The translations under genes and the position numbers were made by a program. Shown piece by piece: positions 1 to 8,324 of a stretch of 64,000 nucleotides of DNA (position 1 is the first letter of the stretch; each line of letters begins with the position of its first letter). The DNA lies in assembly GCF_018614525.1 (NCBI RefSeq), contig NZ_JAGGOL010000036.1, positions 1 to 64,000 of the forward strand. Direction: 5' to 3'. The DNA comes from Streptomyces sp. ISL-11. GTDB taxonomy: Bacteria; Actinomycetota; Actinomycetes; Streptomycetales; Streptomycetaceae. The notes under the pieces were generated by a model. It ran no database searches. It saw only the letters and a list, made by a program, of their open reading frames with translations, and was not told the DNA's origin.

Positions 1-188
1 CCGCCGTGCACGGCCAGCACCACGTCGCGGGCACCGGGCTCCCGGGATGCCGGGCCGCCCGCGCGGCCGGCGGCGGAGACCGCCTCGCCCGCCCCGGCGT
101 CGCCCCGAGCGAACCCCGGCAGCACCGTGACCACGGCCACCAGCAGGGCGAGGGCCGGAACGATCCACCCTCTCGAACGCGCGCGCAT
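1..188 (-). CDS. Secreted alpha/beta-hydrolase-like protein, 5' part only
   Basis: The first 62 codons of a leftward gene that runs off the left edge. It starts at ATG 188 behind a good ribosome-binding site (GAGGAGG, at about 195-201 on the minus strand). The N-terminus is a classic signal peptide: MRARSRGW, then a hydrophobic run ending near GFARG. A low-complexity Ala/Gly linker follows, then RDVVLAVHGG, which resembles the first strand and oxyanion turn (HGG) of alpha/beta hydrolases. Export is well supported. The enzyme class rests on a few residues and could be wrong. Nothing ties it to the biosynthetic genes on the right. Confidence 0.5.
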   Translation of the reverse strand, partial: MRARSRGWIVPALALLVAVVTVLPGFARGDAGAGEAVSAAGRAGGPASREPGARDVVLAVHG

Positions 189-327
189 GGGTCCTCCTCG
201 GGGGACGGCACGGGTACGGATACGGGACGCACCTTGCCGTGGGCCGGGCGCGGAGGGAACGCCGTGACCGGTGAACGGCCGGGAACGGCGCACGATCGTC
301 CGGTGACCGGTGGGGCCGCCGGCGCCC

Positions 328-1413
328 TCACGTCAGGGTAGTGATCAGCTCCAGCACCGCCCGCCAGCCGCCCTCCGCGAGGGCGGCACGCTGATGGTCG
401 GCGGCGGTGCCCCGCTCCTGGAGCCGGCCGGCGAAGGCGGCGACCTCGCCGCCGCCGTCGGACCGCTCCAGGGCGGGGGAGAGGTGGTCGACGAGCCGGC
501 CGACGACCTCGCCGGCCGGCCGGCGTCCACCCCGCTCGTCGAGGAGCTCGCCGCTCAGGCCGTGCCGTGCCGCGTGCCAGTTGGCGGTGGCGAGCAGCTC
601 CGGCGCCGGCACCGGGAACGGCGCGGCCCGCTCGCTCTCCTCCAGGGCCGTGTCCACCAGGGCGCGCACCAGGCCCGCGAACATCACCGCGTCCCCGGTC
701 CGCAACTGCACGTCCAGCGCGCGGACCTCCACCGTGGGATAGCGCTCCGACAGGCGCGCCTGCCAGTACAGCTGGCCGCGGTCGCGCAGGATGCGGGTGC
801 GCATCAGGGCCCGTACCCGGCGGTCGTAGTCCTCGGCGTCCTCGAAGGCCGGTGGCGGGCCGCTGACCGGCCAGCGTCCGAAGACCACCGTGCGCCAGCT
901 GGCGAAGCCGGTGTCGTGCCCGGTCCACATCGGGGAGTTCGAGGCCATCGCCACGAGGACGGGCAGCCAGGGGCGGATCCGGTTCAGCACGGCCACACCG
1001 GTGGCGCGGTCCGCGATGCCGACGTGCACGTGCATGCCGTTGATCAGCTGCTCGTCCACCAGCTGCGGCGCGTCGGCGTGGATCCCCCGGTAGCGCCGGT
1101 CGTCGGTCACCGCCGGCGGCACGGGGCCGGCGAACGGCGCCGTGCCCGACGCCGCGACCCTGCACCCCGCGCCGGCCGCCGCCTCGCCGACCGCCCGCCG
1201 CAGCCGCAGCAGGTGCTCCTCCAGCTCGCCCAGGTCCCCGCACACTGCCGTCGCGACCTCGATCTGCGACTGCAGCAGCTCGGAGTGCAGCTCGCCCTCC
1301 GCCCGAAGAGGGCGAGGGCCCGCCGCTGCCCGCACCTTCTCCGCCAGCGGGACGGGGAGCCCGCTGTGCGGGTCGAGCAGCAGGTACTCCTCCTCGACAC
1401 CCAGGGTCCTCAT
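328..1413 (-). CDS. Glutamate-cysteine ligase-like (YbdK/GCS2) carboxylate-amine ligase
   Basis: 361-residue cytosolic protein of the GCS2 family, an ATP-dependent ligase family that joins a carboxylate to an amine; YbdK members show weak gamma-glutamylcysteine synthetase activity. Diagnostic parts are the N-terminal [10 protein letters not shown], where the acidic cluster binds Mg-ATP, and the central NGMHVHVG. Length is close to YbdK (about 370). I start it at ATG 1413, since this puts GVEEEY at the usual distance from the N-terminus; the open frame continues further upstream without family similarity. It stands alone. The true substrate is unknown, and several Streptomyces paralogues exist, including those near ergothioneine genes. 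Confidence 0.8.
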   Translation of the reverse strand: MRTLGVEEEYLLLDPHSGLPVPLAEKVRAAAGPRPLRAEGELHSELLQSQIEVATAVCGDLGELEEHLLRLRRAVGEAAAGAGCRVAASGTAPFAGPVPPAVTDDRRYRGIHADAPQLVDEQLINGMHVHVGIADRATGVAVLNRIRPWLPVLVAMASNSPMWTGHDTGFASWRTVVFGRWPVSGPPPAFEDAEDYDRRVRALMRTRILRDRGQLYWQARLSERYPTVEVRALDVQLRTGDAVMFAGLVRALVDTALEESERAAPFPVPAPELLATANWHAARHGLSGELLDERGGRRPAGEVVGRLVDHLSPALERSDGGGEVAAFAGRLQERGTAADHQRAALAEGGWRAVLELITTLT

Positions 1414-1554
1414 GACTGGAGGGTGCCCCGGGACGGGCCCCGGAACCAAGGAGGCACGGCCGACGTGCTCCTGTTCGGGACCGGCGGGCATTCAACGGGC
1501 CGCCGTCCCGTGGTATGTACTTTTCGGAGGTTCTCTGTCAGAGGGCGGTGTGTG

Positions 1555-1638
1555 ATGAACTGCTCGCAGTGCGGTGCGGAGATGCGTCAAGGACCCAAGG
1601 GGGACTGGGCGTGCGCGAATTGTGGAGGTACCGGATGA
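1555..1638 (+). CDS. 27-residue zinc-ribbon peptide
   Basis: A very small gene encoding 27 residues with two CxxC pairs (C3/C6 and C20/C23) separated by 13 residues, a complete four-cysteine zinc knuckle with almost nothing else. A purine-rich stretch (GAGGGCGGTG) precedes the ATG. Its stop overlaps the start of the next gene as ATGA (1635-1638), and that next gene has the same CxxC-x13-CxxC spacing, which strongly supports both being translated. Function unknown: a nucleic-acid or protein-binding zinc peptide, or the split half of a larger zinc-ribbon protein. Confidence 0.55.
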   Translation: MNCSQCGAEMRQGPKGDWACANCGGTG

Positions 1639-1796
1639 CCGAGTCGGACGATTTCCCGCATGCCAACGCGGCCCTGATGCACTGCGCCCATTGCGGCTGG
1701 TCGGTGCAGGAGGGGCCGGTCGGCGGCTATGTCTGCGGGCAGTGCTTCCACACCGTGGAGCCCCAGCAGCACGAGCCGAGCGAACGCCCCGTGTGA
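1635..1796 (+). CDS. 53-residue zinc-ribbon protein
   Basis: A 53-residue protein with two CxxC pairs (C17/C20 and C34/C37), again 13 residues apart, then a polar tail. Its ATG overlaps the stop of the preceding zinc-ribbon gene by four bases, and a GGAGG sits inside that gene seven bases before the start, so the two are translationally coupled. Single-knuckle proteins like this are common in Streptomyces and are usually annotated as hypothetical. It lies 126 bp upstream of the FAD-Rieske gene on the same strand, but I see nothing that makes it part of the biosynthetic pathway. Confidence 0.65.
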   Translation: MTESDDFPHANAALMHCAHCGWSVQEGPVGGYVCGQCFHTVEPQQHEPSERPV

Positions 1797-1922
1797 CACC
1801 GCGCGGCCCGCACCGCCGCGCGGAGGCACGGGGACCCGACGGGACCGGTGGGCCCCGCCCGAGATTGCGCCGTTCGAGGCGGCGCGCGTTAACGGCGGGG
1901 CGCACCGGGAACATGGAGGGGC

Positions 1923-3485
1923 ATGCCGAAGCCCCCTCGTACGACGTATGAGTCCTACTGGATGGACACGACCCCCGTCACCTCCTATCCGCACCTCGGC
2001 CCGGGGACCGAGGTGGAGGCGGACGTCGCCGTCGTCGGCGGTGGTATCGCCGGGCTGTGCGCCGCCTGGGAGCTGGCGCGCGCCGGCCGGGACGTCATCG
2101 TCCTGGAAGCCGACCGGATCGCCGCCGGCGTCACCGGCAACACCACCGCGAAGGTCTCCGCGCTCCAAGGGCTGGTCTACGCGCGCCTGCGCGCCGCCCA
2201 CGGCGCCGACGCCGCCGCCCTCTACGCCCGCTCCCAGCGGGACGCCGTCGAGCACGTCACCGAGCTCTGCGCCGACCTGGACATCGACGCCGAGCTGGAG
2301 ATGGCCACCGCCCACACCTACGCGGAGTCGGCGGAAGGCGCCGCCGGCATCCAGGAGGAGGCCCGCGCCGCGCGGGAGGCCGGACTCGACGTCTCGCTCG
2401 TCGCCGGCACCGACCTGCCGTTCCCGGTCGCCGCCGTGGTCTCCCTGCCCGGCCAACTCCAGTTCCACCCGCGCAAGTTCCTGCTGGGCCTCGCCGGCCG
2501 CTTCACGGCCTCCGGCGGGCGCCTGTACGAGCGCACCCGCGTGACCGGCCTCCACGACGGGGCCCGCTGCCGCCTCACCACCGAGTCCGGTGCCGTGGTC
2601 GAGGCGCGCGACGTCGTCGTCGCCACCCACTACCCGGTCTTCGACCGGGCCCTGCTCTTCGCCCGGCTGCGGCCCCGCCGGGAGCTGGTGGTCGCCGCCG
2701 CCGTCCCGGCCGGGCAGGCTCCGCGCGGCATGTACATCACGCCCGAGGACAACACCCGCTCGGTGCGCACCGCCCCCTACGACGACGCCCGGCGGCTGGT
2801 CATCGTCACCGGCGAGTCCTTCGAGCCCGGAGCCGGCGGGGTGAGCGAGCGGTTCGACCGGCTCCAGCGCTGGGCCGAGGAGCGCCTGCCGGGCTTCGCC
2901 GACTCCGCGGACCGCTACCGCTGGGCCACCCAGGACAACGACTCCGACGACCACCTGCCCTACGTCGGCCCCGCCCACCCGGGCACCCGGCACGTCCACG
3001 TGGCCACCGGCTTCGGTGGCTGGGGCATGACCAACGGCGTCATGGCCGGCCGGCTGCTCGCCGCCCGCATCACCCACGGCACCCTCCCCGACTGGGCCCA
3101 GCTCTTCGACCCGCGCAGGCTGCCGCCGCTGAAGGAGACGCCCGGGCTGCTGAAGGACCAGCTGACCGTCGGCAAACACTTCGTGGGGGACCGGCTGCAC
3201 ACCGCCCACGTCGACGCGGTCACCGACATCCCGCCGGGCACCGGCGCCGTCGTCCGCCTCGGCGGCCGCCGGTGCGCCGTCTACCGCGCCCCCTCGGGGG
3301 AGGCCCGGGCCGTCTCGGCGCGGTGCACGCACCTGGGCTGCCTCGTGCACTTCAACGACGCCGAGCAGGCATGGGAGTGCCCCTGCCACGGCTCCCGGTT
3401 CGCCACCGACGGTTCGGTCCTGCAGGGCCCCGCCGTCCACCCCCTCGAACCCCGCGAGATCCCCGGCCCCACCGGGGATTCCTGA
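1923..3485 (+). CDS. FAD-dependent oxidoreductase with C-terminal Rieske [2Fe-2S] domain
   Basis: 520 residues. The N-terminal DAO-type flavin domain has the dinucleotide fold GGGIAGLCAAWELA (about residues 39-52) and a GFGGWGMTNG segment near residue 362. The C-terminus is a Rieske domain with CTHLGC (about 468) and CPCHGS (about 486), giving the two Cys and two His cluster ligands. This fusion occurs in proteins of unknown substrate. The start is ATG 1923 behind GGAGGGG. The flavin reductase gene follows after 113 bp and both lie at the edge of the aromatic polyketide genes, so a redox tailoring role is possible. A housekeeping role is equally possible, because similar genes occur outside clusters. 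Confidence 0.8.
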   Translation: MPKPPRTTYESYWMDTTPVTSYPHLGPGTEVEADVAVVGGGIAGLCAAWELARAGRDVIVLEADRIAAGVTGNTTAKVSALQGLVYARLRAAHGADAAALYARSQRDAVEHVTELCADLDIDAELEMATAHTYAESAEGAAGIQEEARAAREAGLDVSLVAGTDLPFPVAAVVSLPGQLQFHPRKFLLGLAGRFTASGGRLYERTRVTGLHDGARCRLTTESGAVVEARDVVVATHYPVFDRALLFARLRPRRELVVAAAVPAGQAPRGMYITPEDNTRSVRTAPYDDARRLVIVTGESFEPGAGGVSERFDRLQRWAEERLPGFADSADRYRWATQDNDSDDHLPYVGPAHPGTRHVHVATGFGGWGMTNGVMAGRLLAARITHGTLPDWAQLFDPRRLPPLKETPGLLKDQLTVGKHFVGDRLHTAHVDAVTDIPPGTGAVVRLGGRRCAVYRAPSGEARAVSARCTHLGCLVHFNDAEQAWECPCHGSRFATDGSVLQGPAVHPLEPREIPGPTGDS

Positions 3486-3598
3486 CGGCGGCGAGCCGCG
3501 GGCCGTACCCTCCAGCGCCGGTCCACCGGCCCTCCAGCCGCGCCGGTGACCGTGACGGCAGGATCGCCCGAGCAGGACCGGCCGGAGGCGGGAGCGGC

Positions 3599-4111
3599 AT
3601 GGCAGTGGACGCGGCGCGGTTTCGCGCGTTGTTCGGATCCTTTCCGACGGCGGTCGCCGTCGTGACGGCGACCGACGGTGACGGCAGACCACGCGGCCTG
3701 ACCTGCAACGCCGTCTCCGCCGTCTCCGTCGACCCGCCGCTGCTGCTGGTGTGCGTGCACCGCGACGCGCGGACCCTGCCGGCCCTGCGGGACTCCCGGG
3801 CCTTCGTGGTCAACGTCCTGGCCGACGGCGGCCAGGACGCGGCCCGGGTCTTCGCCGACCGCTCCGAGCACAAGTTCGCGCACGTGGAATGGGTGCCCGC
3901 CGCTCACGCCCGGGGCGCCCCCGTGCTGGTGGGCGTCGCCCTCGCGCACGCCGAGTGCGTGGTCGTCCGCACGGTGGAGGCCGGCGACCACTGGATCTTC
4001 ATCGGCCGGGTGGAGCACGCCGAGTCGTATCCGCTGCCGCCGGTCCTCTACCACCGGGGGACGTTCACGGTCTGGGAGGGTCAGGCCCGGCAGGTCGGCA
4101 GCCCGCCGTGA
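3599..4111 (+). CDS. ActVB-like NAD(P)H:flavin oxidoreductase
   Basis: 170-residue flavin-reductase domain protein (HpaC/ActVB class). Seen are the N-terminal FGSFPTAVAVVTA, LTCNAVSAVSVDPPLLLVC at the flavin site, the SEHKFAHVEW stretch and the YHRGTF C-terminal signature. Such enzymes supply free reduced FMN to a separate oxygenase. The likely partner is the ActVA-ORF5-type hydroxylase at 21669-22814. The start is ATG 3599 with GGAGG 15 bases before it. Its last 31 bases overlap the 3' end of the convergent cyclase gene at 4081-5010. Length and motifs match ActVB (about 177) well. Confidence 0.85.
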   Translation: MAVDAARFRALFGSFPTAVAVVTATDGDGRPRGLTCNAVSAVSVDPPLLLVCVHRDARTLPALRDSRAFVVNVLADGGQDAARVFADRSEHKFAHVEWVPAAHARGAPVLVGVALAHAECVVVRTVEAGDHWIFIGRVEHAESYPLPPVLYHRGTFTVWEGQARQVGSPP

Positions 4112-5010
4112 AACTCCACCATCTCGCCGAAGAGCGCGCCGATGTCGAGCGGCACGCCGGGCGCCGCACCGCGCTCCTCCACGTAGGCGCGGTGCAGATT
4201 GGGCACCAGCCGTTCGGAGTCGAGCAGATGCGCGTACGGACCGGGGCCCGCCGCGCGGGCGGCCTCCAGCGGGGTGAGCCCGGCGGCGATCCCCTCCCGG
4301 GCCAGCCCCTGGACCCACCGCAGGTAGCCCTCGGTGACGTCGAAGACCTCGGGCCCGGCCACCGGGCCGTGGCCGGTGACGACGGTGCCCGCGCCGAGGG
4401 AGCGCAGCCGCGCCACGGCGTCCAGGGTGCCGGTGACCGACCCCATCGGGCAGAAGGGCGTCACACCGCTCATCACCAGGTCGCCGGTGACGAGCACCTC
4501 CCGCTCGGGCAGCCACACCACGGTGTCGTTGGTGGTGTGCGCGGGCCCCAGGTGGATCAACTCGGCCCGGAGCTCCCCGACATGGATCGTCAGCCGGTCC
4601 CGGAAGGTGAGCTCCGGCAGGGCCAGGGCGAGCTCGCCCCACTCCACGTCGGGCCACAGCCCGGTCAGGTGGAGGCCGGCCTCGGCCATCTCGGTGCGGG
4701 CCCGCTCGTGGCCCACGACCAGCGCCTCGGGGAAGACGAAGTTGCCGAACGTGTGGTCCCCGTGGAAGTGCGAGTCGACCAGGACCCGCGGCGGCGCGGC
4801 GCAGACGCCGAGGGCCGCCGCCCGCAGGGCCCGGGCGCGGGCCTCGGTCGCCGCCGTGTCGACCAGGGCCGACCGCCCCTGGGAGACCATCAGGACCGCG
4901 TTGTTCAGGCACCACCCGCCGTCGGGCTGGAGGTAGGCGAAGACGCCGTCGGCCACTTCGACGAGCCTGCCCACTGATCGTTCCCACTGGTTCTGCCGGA
5001 CCTCGGACAC
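4081..5010 (-). CDS. Metallo-beta-lactamase-fold polyketide cyclase (ActIV-like)
   Basis: 309-residue metallo-beta-lactamase-fold protein. The N-terminus carries VADGVFAYLQPDGGWCLNN, typical of ActIV-type cyclases. The metal motif HxHxDH is in VDSHFHGDHTFGN, with further ligands in GPAHTTND and VTGDLV and the late VTGHGPV. ActIV closes the second ring of the bicyclic intermediate in actinorhodin biosynthesis, after the ketoreductase and aromatase. The GTG start at 5010 follows a textbook GGAGG on the minus strand; an ATG at 5046 lacks one. It is divergent from the response regulator and faces candidate SARP repeats. Some family members are general hydrolases, but the cluster context favours a cyclase. 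Confidence 0.8.
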   Translation of the reverse strand: MSEVRQNQWERSVGRLVEVADGVFAYLQPDGGWCLNNAVLMVSQGRSALVDTAATEARARALRAAALGVCAAPPRVLVDSHFHGDHTFGNFVFPEALVVGHERARTEMAEAGLHLTGLWPDVEWGELALALPELTFRDRLTIHVGELRAELIHLGPAHTTNDTVVWLPEREVLVTGDLVMSGVTPFCPMGSVTGTLDAVARLRSLGAGTVVTGHGPVAGPEVFDVTEGYLRWVQGLAREGIAAGLTPLEAARAAGPGPYAHLLDSERLVPNLHRAYVEERGAAPGVPLDIGALFGEMVEFHGGLPTCRA

Positions 5011-5059
5011 CGTGCCTCCTGACCGATCGGGACGCCGAGCCGCCATGCTCGTACCGCAG

Positions 5060-5078
5060 GATCGAGGACGGCTGGAGC
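5060..5078. promoter_or_regulatory. Candidate SARP site between cyclase and response regulator genes
   Basis: Two heptamers, ATCGAGG (5061) and CTGGAGC (5072), lie exactly 11 bp apart on the plus strand between the divergent cyclase and response-regulator genes. This is the weakest of the 11-bp-phased sites in the cluster because there are only two copies. Confidence 0.4.
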
Positions 5079-5221
5079 GACGCCCGCGAAACGGTGATGT
5101 CGACGGGAAAACATGTACGGGTCTCCTCGCGTGGGCGACGTAGGCTTGGAGTGAAGTCACCTGTCGGGCACGCCTGTTGGGGGAGACGGGGGTCCGGCAA
5201 GAGCCTAACGGGGGGACACCG

Positions 5222-5857
5222 GTGATCCGGATCTTGCTGGCCGAGGACATGCACATGGTCCGGGGGGCGCTGGTGGCGCTCCTCGAACTGGAGCCGGACT
5301 TCCGCGTCGTCGCGGAGGTCGCGGACGGACGCGGCATACTGCCCGCCGTGATCAAGCTGCAGCCCGACGTCGCGGTCGTCGACATCGACCTGCCCGGCAC
5401 CAACGGCCTGGACGCCGCCATGCGGCTGTACGAACAGACCCCGGACTGCCGGGTGATCATCCTGACCGCCCTGGAACAGCGGGGCACGGTCCGCCGGGCG
5501 ATCGACGCCCACGTCTGGGGGTTCCTCCCCAAGAACGCCCCGCCCGGCGAACTCGCCGCCGCCATCAGGATGGTGAACTCCGGGCGGCGGGTGATCGATT
5601 CGCGGATCCCGCCCACCGCCTGGGAGGTCGAGGACTGCCCGCTCGCCTCCCGCCCGACGGACAGTCCGCTCACCCGGCGGGAGACCGATGTCCTCCAGCT
5701 GGCGGCCGAGGGCAACTCCGCACGGGAGATCGCCCGCGAGATGCACCTCTCCACGGGGACGGTCCGCAACTACCTGACGTCCTCCGTCACCAAACTCACC
5801 GCACGGAACCGGCTGGACGCCGTCCGGATCGCCAAGGGGAAGGGCTGGATTCGCTGA
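5222..5857 (+). CDS. NarL/FixJ-family response regulator
   Basis: 211-residue two-component regulator. The receiver domain (1-120) has the acidic pair E8/D9, the phosphoacceptor Asp54 in VVDIDLPG and the conserved Lys in LPKNAPPGE. The C-terminal LuxR-type HTH (about 145-205) reads LTRRETDVLQLAAEGNSARE, then the recognition helix region. GTG 5222 starts immediately before the first receiver strand and follows a G-rich ribosome-binding site. It converges with the histidine kinase at 5796-7001, their ends overlapping by 62 bp, and the two are the obvious cognate pair (DesK/DesR-like). It probably acts on cluster promoters or on the SARP gene, but no target is visible. Confidence 0.85.
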   Translation: MIRILLAEDMHMVRGALVALLELEPDFRVVAEVADGRGILPAVIKLQPDVAVVDIDLPGTNGLDAAMRLYEQTPDCRVIILTALEQRGTVRRAIDAHVWGFLPKNAPPGELAAAIRMVNSGRRVIDSRIPPTAWEVEDCPLASRPTDSPLTRRETDVLQLAAEGNSAREIAREMHLSTGTVRNYLTSSVTKLTARNRLDAVRIAKGKGWIR

Positions 5858-7001
5858 CGTTCCACGGCGGCCCGGCCGGATCGGCCGGGCATTCGGCGAA
5901 GAGCCGGAACCACCCCTCCTCGTCGGCGTACGCGCGAAACGTTCCGCCGATCTCCTCCAACCGCCGCGCGAGGTTGTCCAGCCCACCGCCCGTCCGGCGC
6001 GCCATCCTCGCCTCGGTGTCCGCGGGGATCCCGTCGCTGGCCATGTCGAGCACCAGCCTGCCGGCGGTACGGGTCACCGCGATCCGGCAGCGCTGGGCGG
6101 CGCTGTGGCGCAGGATGTTGGTCACCCCCTCACGGACCACGGTCGCCAGGACGGTCCCGGTGCCCTCGCGCAGCGGGAGCCGCTCGTCGTGCACCTCCAC
6201 CGCGAGACCGGCCGTGCTCAGCACCCGGGCCGCGGAGTCCAGTTCGGCGGTCAGGGAGAGCTGACGGTAGCCGTTGGCGACGCAGCGCACGTCGGCCAGG
6301 GCCTGCCGGGAGATGTCCAGCACCTCCCGCAGCTCCGCGTGCGCCCGCGCGGCGTCCTTGTCGAACAGCCGGGCCACCAGCTCTCCCTTCAGGGTGATGG
6401 CGGACAGGCTGTACCCGAGCAGGTCGTGCAGGTCCCGGGCGACCCGCAGCCGCTCGCCCTCCACGGCCAGCCGGGCGACCTCGTCCCGGGCCCGGCGCAC
6501 CTCGGCGCTCCACGAGGCCATGCGCGTGACTCCGTACACCATCAGTCCGTTCACCCCGCACGAGAGCACTCCTATGGCGATGCCCAGCGGCTGCTGGCCC
6601 GCCAGCATGGCGCAGAGCCCGGTGAGGGCCGCCGCGACGCCGAACGCGGCGAAGGACAACGGTGGTTCGAGGATGAGCAGCGCGGACCCGGCGAGGAAGC
6701 CGGGCATGCCGGCCCAGGTCAGGCCCAGGGCGAGCAGGGGCGCGTAGGTCAGCAGGGCCTGGAGCGCCAGGGTCCGGCGGCCGTGGCGGGCCCGGAACCG
6801 CTCGGCCCGCGGGGCGCAGTGGACGGCCTGGAGAATGAACACCGCCACGAAGGCGGCGAGATAGAGGACGATGTCGGGGGCCGACGGCCGACGCCCTGCC
6901 AGGAGGTTGAGGAAGCCCAGCACGGCCACCGCGGACTGCACGGAGAGAACGATGCCTGTGGCGAGCCATGTGGGGGGCTCACTCTTGGATAACACCACCA
7001 T
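5796..7001 (-). CDS. DesK-type sensor histidine kinase with a TTA codon
   Basis: 401-residue membrane kinase. The N-terminal half has about six hydrophobic segments (residues 12-165), followed by the HisKA_3 dimerisation domain with the phosphoacceptor His in ARDLHDLLGYSLSAI, an N box (VTNILRHS) and a G box (GGGLDNLARRLEEIGG). This is the short NarX/DesK architecture that pairs with LuxR-type regulators such as the one at 5222-5857. Codon 4 is TTA (6990-6992 on the minus strand), the rarest Streptomyces codon, read by the bldA tRNA. Translation, and so signalling, may therefore depend on development. It is divergent from the SARP gene. Confidence 0.85.
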   Translation of the reverse strand: MVVLSKSEPPTWLATGIVLSVQSAVAVLGFLNLLAGRRPSAPDIVLYLAAFVAVFILQAVHCAPRAERFRARHGRRTLALQALLTYAPLLALGLTWAGMPGFLAGSALLILEPPLSFAAFGVAAALTGLCAMLAGQQPLGIAIGVLSCGVNGLMVYGVTRMASWSAEVRRARDEVARLAVEGERLRVARDLHDLLGYSLSAITLKGELVARLFDKDAARAHAELREVLDISRQALADVRCVANGYRQLSLTAELDSAARVLSTAGLAVEVHDERLPLREGTGTVLATVVREGVTNILRHSAAQRCRIAVTRTAGRLVLDMASDGIPADTEARMARRTGGGLDNLARRLEEIGGTFRAYADEEGWFRLFAECPADPAGPPWNVSESSPSPWRSGRRPAGSVR

Positions 7002-7264
7002 GCGACCTGCCCGATCGAGGGACGTTCCAAGGGGTTTGTGTGCAGTGAATCAGGATACGACTCGCGAGGAGCACTCCTGTTGTCAACCTCACACACCCCT
7101 GTGACGACCTCATGACGGACGTACGAAAATGGAGCTGTGAATTCCTCACGGCGGACGTGCCGATTTCACCGTCGCTCTGGTGACGGCCTCACTGGGCGGC
7201 GGACGCCCCTCGATGCGAGTCTTCGAAGCGAAGCCCGACGGTTCGCTTCCGAGTGGAGGACGCA

Positions 7265-8080
7265 ATGGACATCGAGGTGCTGGGAGAACTCACGGTTCAC
7301 GAGAACGGGACGTCCATCGTCCCCAGCGCGGGGAAGCCGCGCCAGATCCTCGCGCTGCTCACCCTGTGGGCCGGGCGCGTCGTACCGGTGTCGACACTGA
7401 TGGAAGAGCTGTGGGGCGACGACATCCCCCGGAGCGCCGCCACCACCCTGCAGACCTACATACTCCAGCTGCGCCGCCGCATAGCCGCGGCTCTGCGCGA
7501 CGCGCCCGAACCGCCGGGCCGCTCCCCGAAGGACGTCCTGGCCACCGCGTTCGGCGGCTACCGCGTCACCGTCGCGCCCGAGAGCTGCGACTGGTCGCAG
7601 TTCCGCCTCCTGGCCGGCCGCGGGCACGACGCGCTGACCGCCGGCGACGCGCGCGCGGCCTCGGCGCACCTGACCCGCGCCCTCGCCCTGTGGCGCGGCC
7701 CGGCGCTGGTCGACGTACCGGTCGGGCGCGTCCTGGGGCTGGAGACCCTCTACATGGAGGAGACCCGCATGCAGGCGCTGGAGGAGCGCATCGAGGCCGA
7801 CCTCCGCCTGGGCTACCACGCCGCCCTGCTGGGCGAGTTGCGCACCCTGGTGGCCCGGCACCCCCTGCACGAGAACCTCTGCGCGCAGCTGATGACCGCC
7901 CTGTGCCGCTCGGGCAGCCCCTGGCGGGCGCTCCAGGAGTTCCGGCAGCTGCGCGAGCGGCTGCGCCGCGAGCTGGGGGTCGAGCCGTCGCCCCGGCTCC
8001 AGCGGCTGCACCAGGCCGTGCTCTCGGGCGCGCCCGAGCTCGACGGGGGAGAGGCGTTCGTGCGGGCCCGGTCCGCGTAG
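7265..8080 (+). CDS. SARP-family transcriptional activator
   Basis: 271-residue Streptomyces antibiotic regulatory protein of ActII-ORF4 size. Residues 1-95 form the OmpR-like winged helix (MDIEVLGELTVHENG, then AGKPRQILALLTLW and LMEELWGDDIPRSA). Residues about 100-250 form the bacterial transcriptional activation domain, with RHPLHENLCAQLMTALCRSG. ATG 7265 is preceded by GGAGGACGCA; an upstream in-frame GTG is less likely. SARPs bind heptamers repeated every 11 bp, and such repeats occur in front of the ketoreductase, F420 enzyme, methyltransferase, NmrA, KS-alpha and 20286 genes, so this is the probable pathway activator. Confidence 0.9.
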   Translation: MDIEVLGELTVHENGTSIVPSAGKPRQILALLTLWAGRVVPVSTLMEELWGDDIPRSAATTLQTYILQLRRRIAAALRDAPEPPGRSPKDVLATAFGGYRVTVAPESCDWSQFRLLAGRGHDALTAGDARAASAHLTRALALWRGPALVDVPVGRVLGLETLYMEETRMQALEERIEADLRLGYHAALLGELRTLVARHPLHENLCAQLMTALCRSGSPWRALQEFRQLRERLRRELGVEPSPRLQRLHQAVLSGAPELDGGEAFVRARSA

Positions 8081-8120
8081 GCCGTGTCCGGCGGGTCATG
8101 TGAGCGGGCGGCTGCGGGCC

Positions 8121-8280
8121 GTGTCGTGCGCACCGACCGCTGCGCGGCGATGTCCTCAAACGCCGGACAGGCTGACAGCGGCTGAGCCCAGCGATACCAA
8201 GCCCGTTGGGGGCACCTCCCAGCGGTAGCTGGGGGAGCTTGAGGACGCGCCCGCAGGGCGCCCGCCGCCGCAGGCGGCAA
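8121..8280. repeat. Composite intergenic repeat, copy 1
   Basis: A 79-bp core (8160-8238) lies between inverted heptamers TCCTCAA (8153-8159) and TTGAGGA (8239-8245). The outer flanks are a GTGCGCAC-like arm on the left and a CCGCAGGGCG/CCGCCGCAGGCGG arm on the right. The same modules occur at 11641-11800 and 48296-48448. Here the flanks are the reverse complement of copy 2, while the core is in the same orientation as in copy 2. It lies between the convergent SARP and SnoaL-like genes, where it may also terminate transcription. Confidence 0.8.
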
Positions 8281-8324
8281 GACGGCCCGCGGCCGAAAAC
8301 CCGCGCCCGCCGCCGCGGCCCCGC

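Noticed and set aside
1872..1878. GTTCGAG upstream of the FAD-Rieske gene as a SARP site
   Set aside because: Single copy with nothing similar 11 or 22 bp on either side.
1587..5986. Long minus-strand frames over the FAD-Rieske and flavin reductase genes
   Set aside because: Antisense shadows. The plus-strand genes have clear motifs, and only the cyclase at 4081-5010 is real on the minus strand.
7209..7228. CTCGATG and TTCGAAG upstream of the SARP gene as an autoregulatory SARP site
   Set aside because: Spacing is 13 bp, not 11 or 22, and no third copy is in phase.
7166..8011. Antisense frame across the SARP gene
   Set aside because: It has no recognisable domain and repeats the reverse pattern of SARP codons.
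8121..8280. Composite repeats as CRISPR or as insertion-sequence ends
   Set aside because: No regular repeat-spacer array, no transposase, and no target-site duplication is evident; they are short palindromic intergenic elements.
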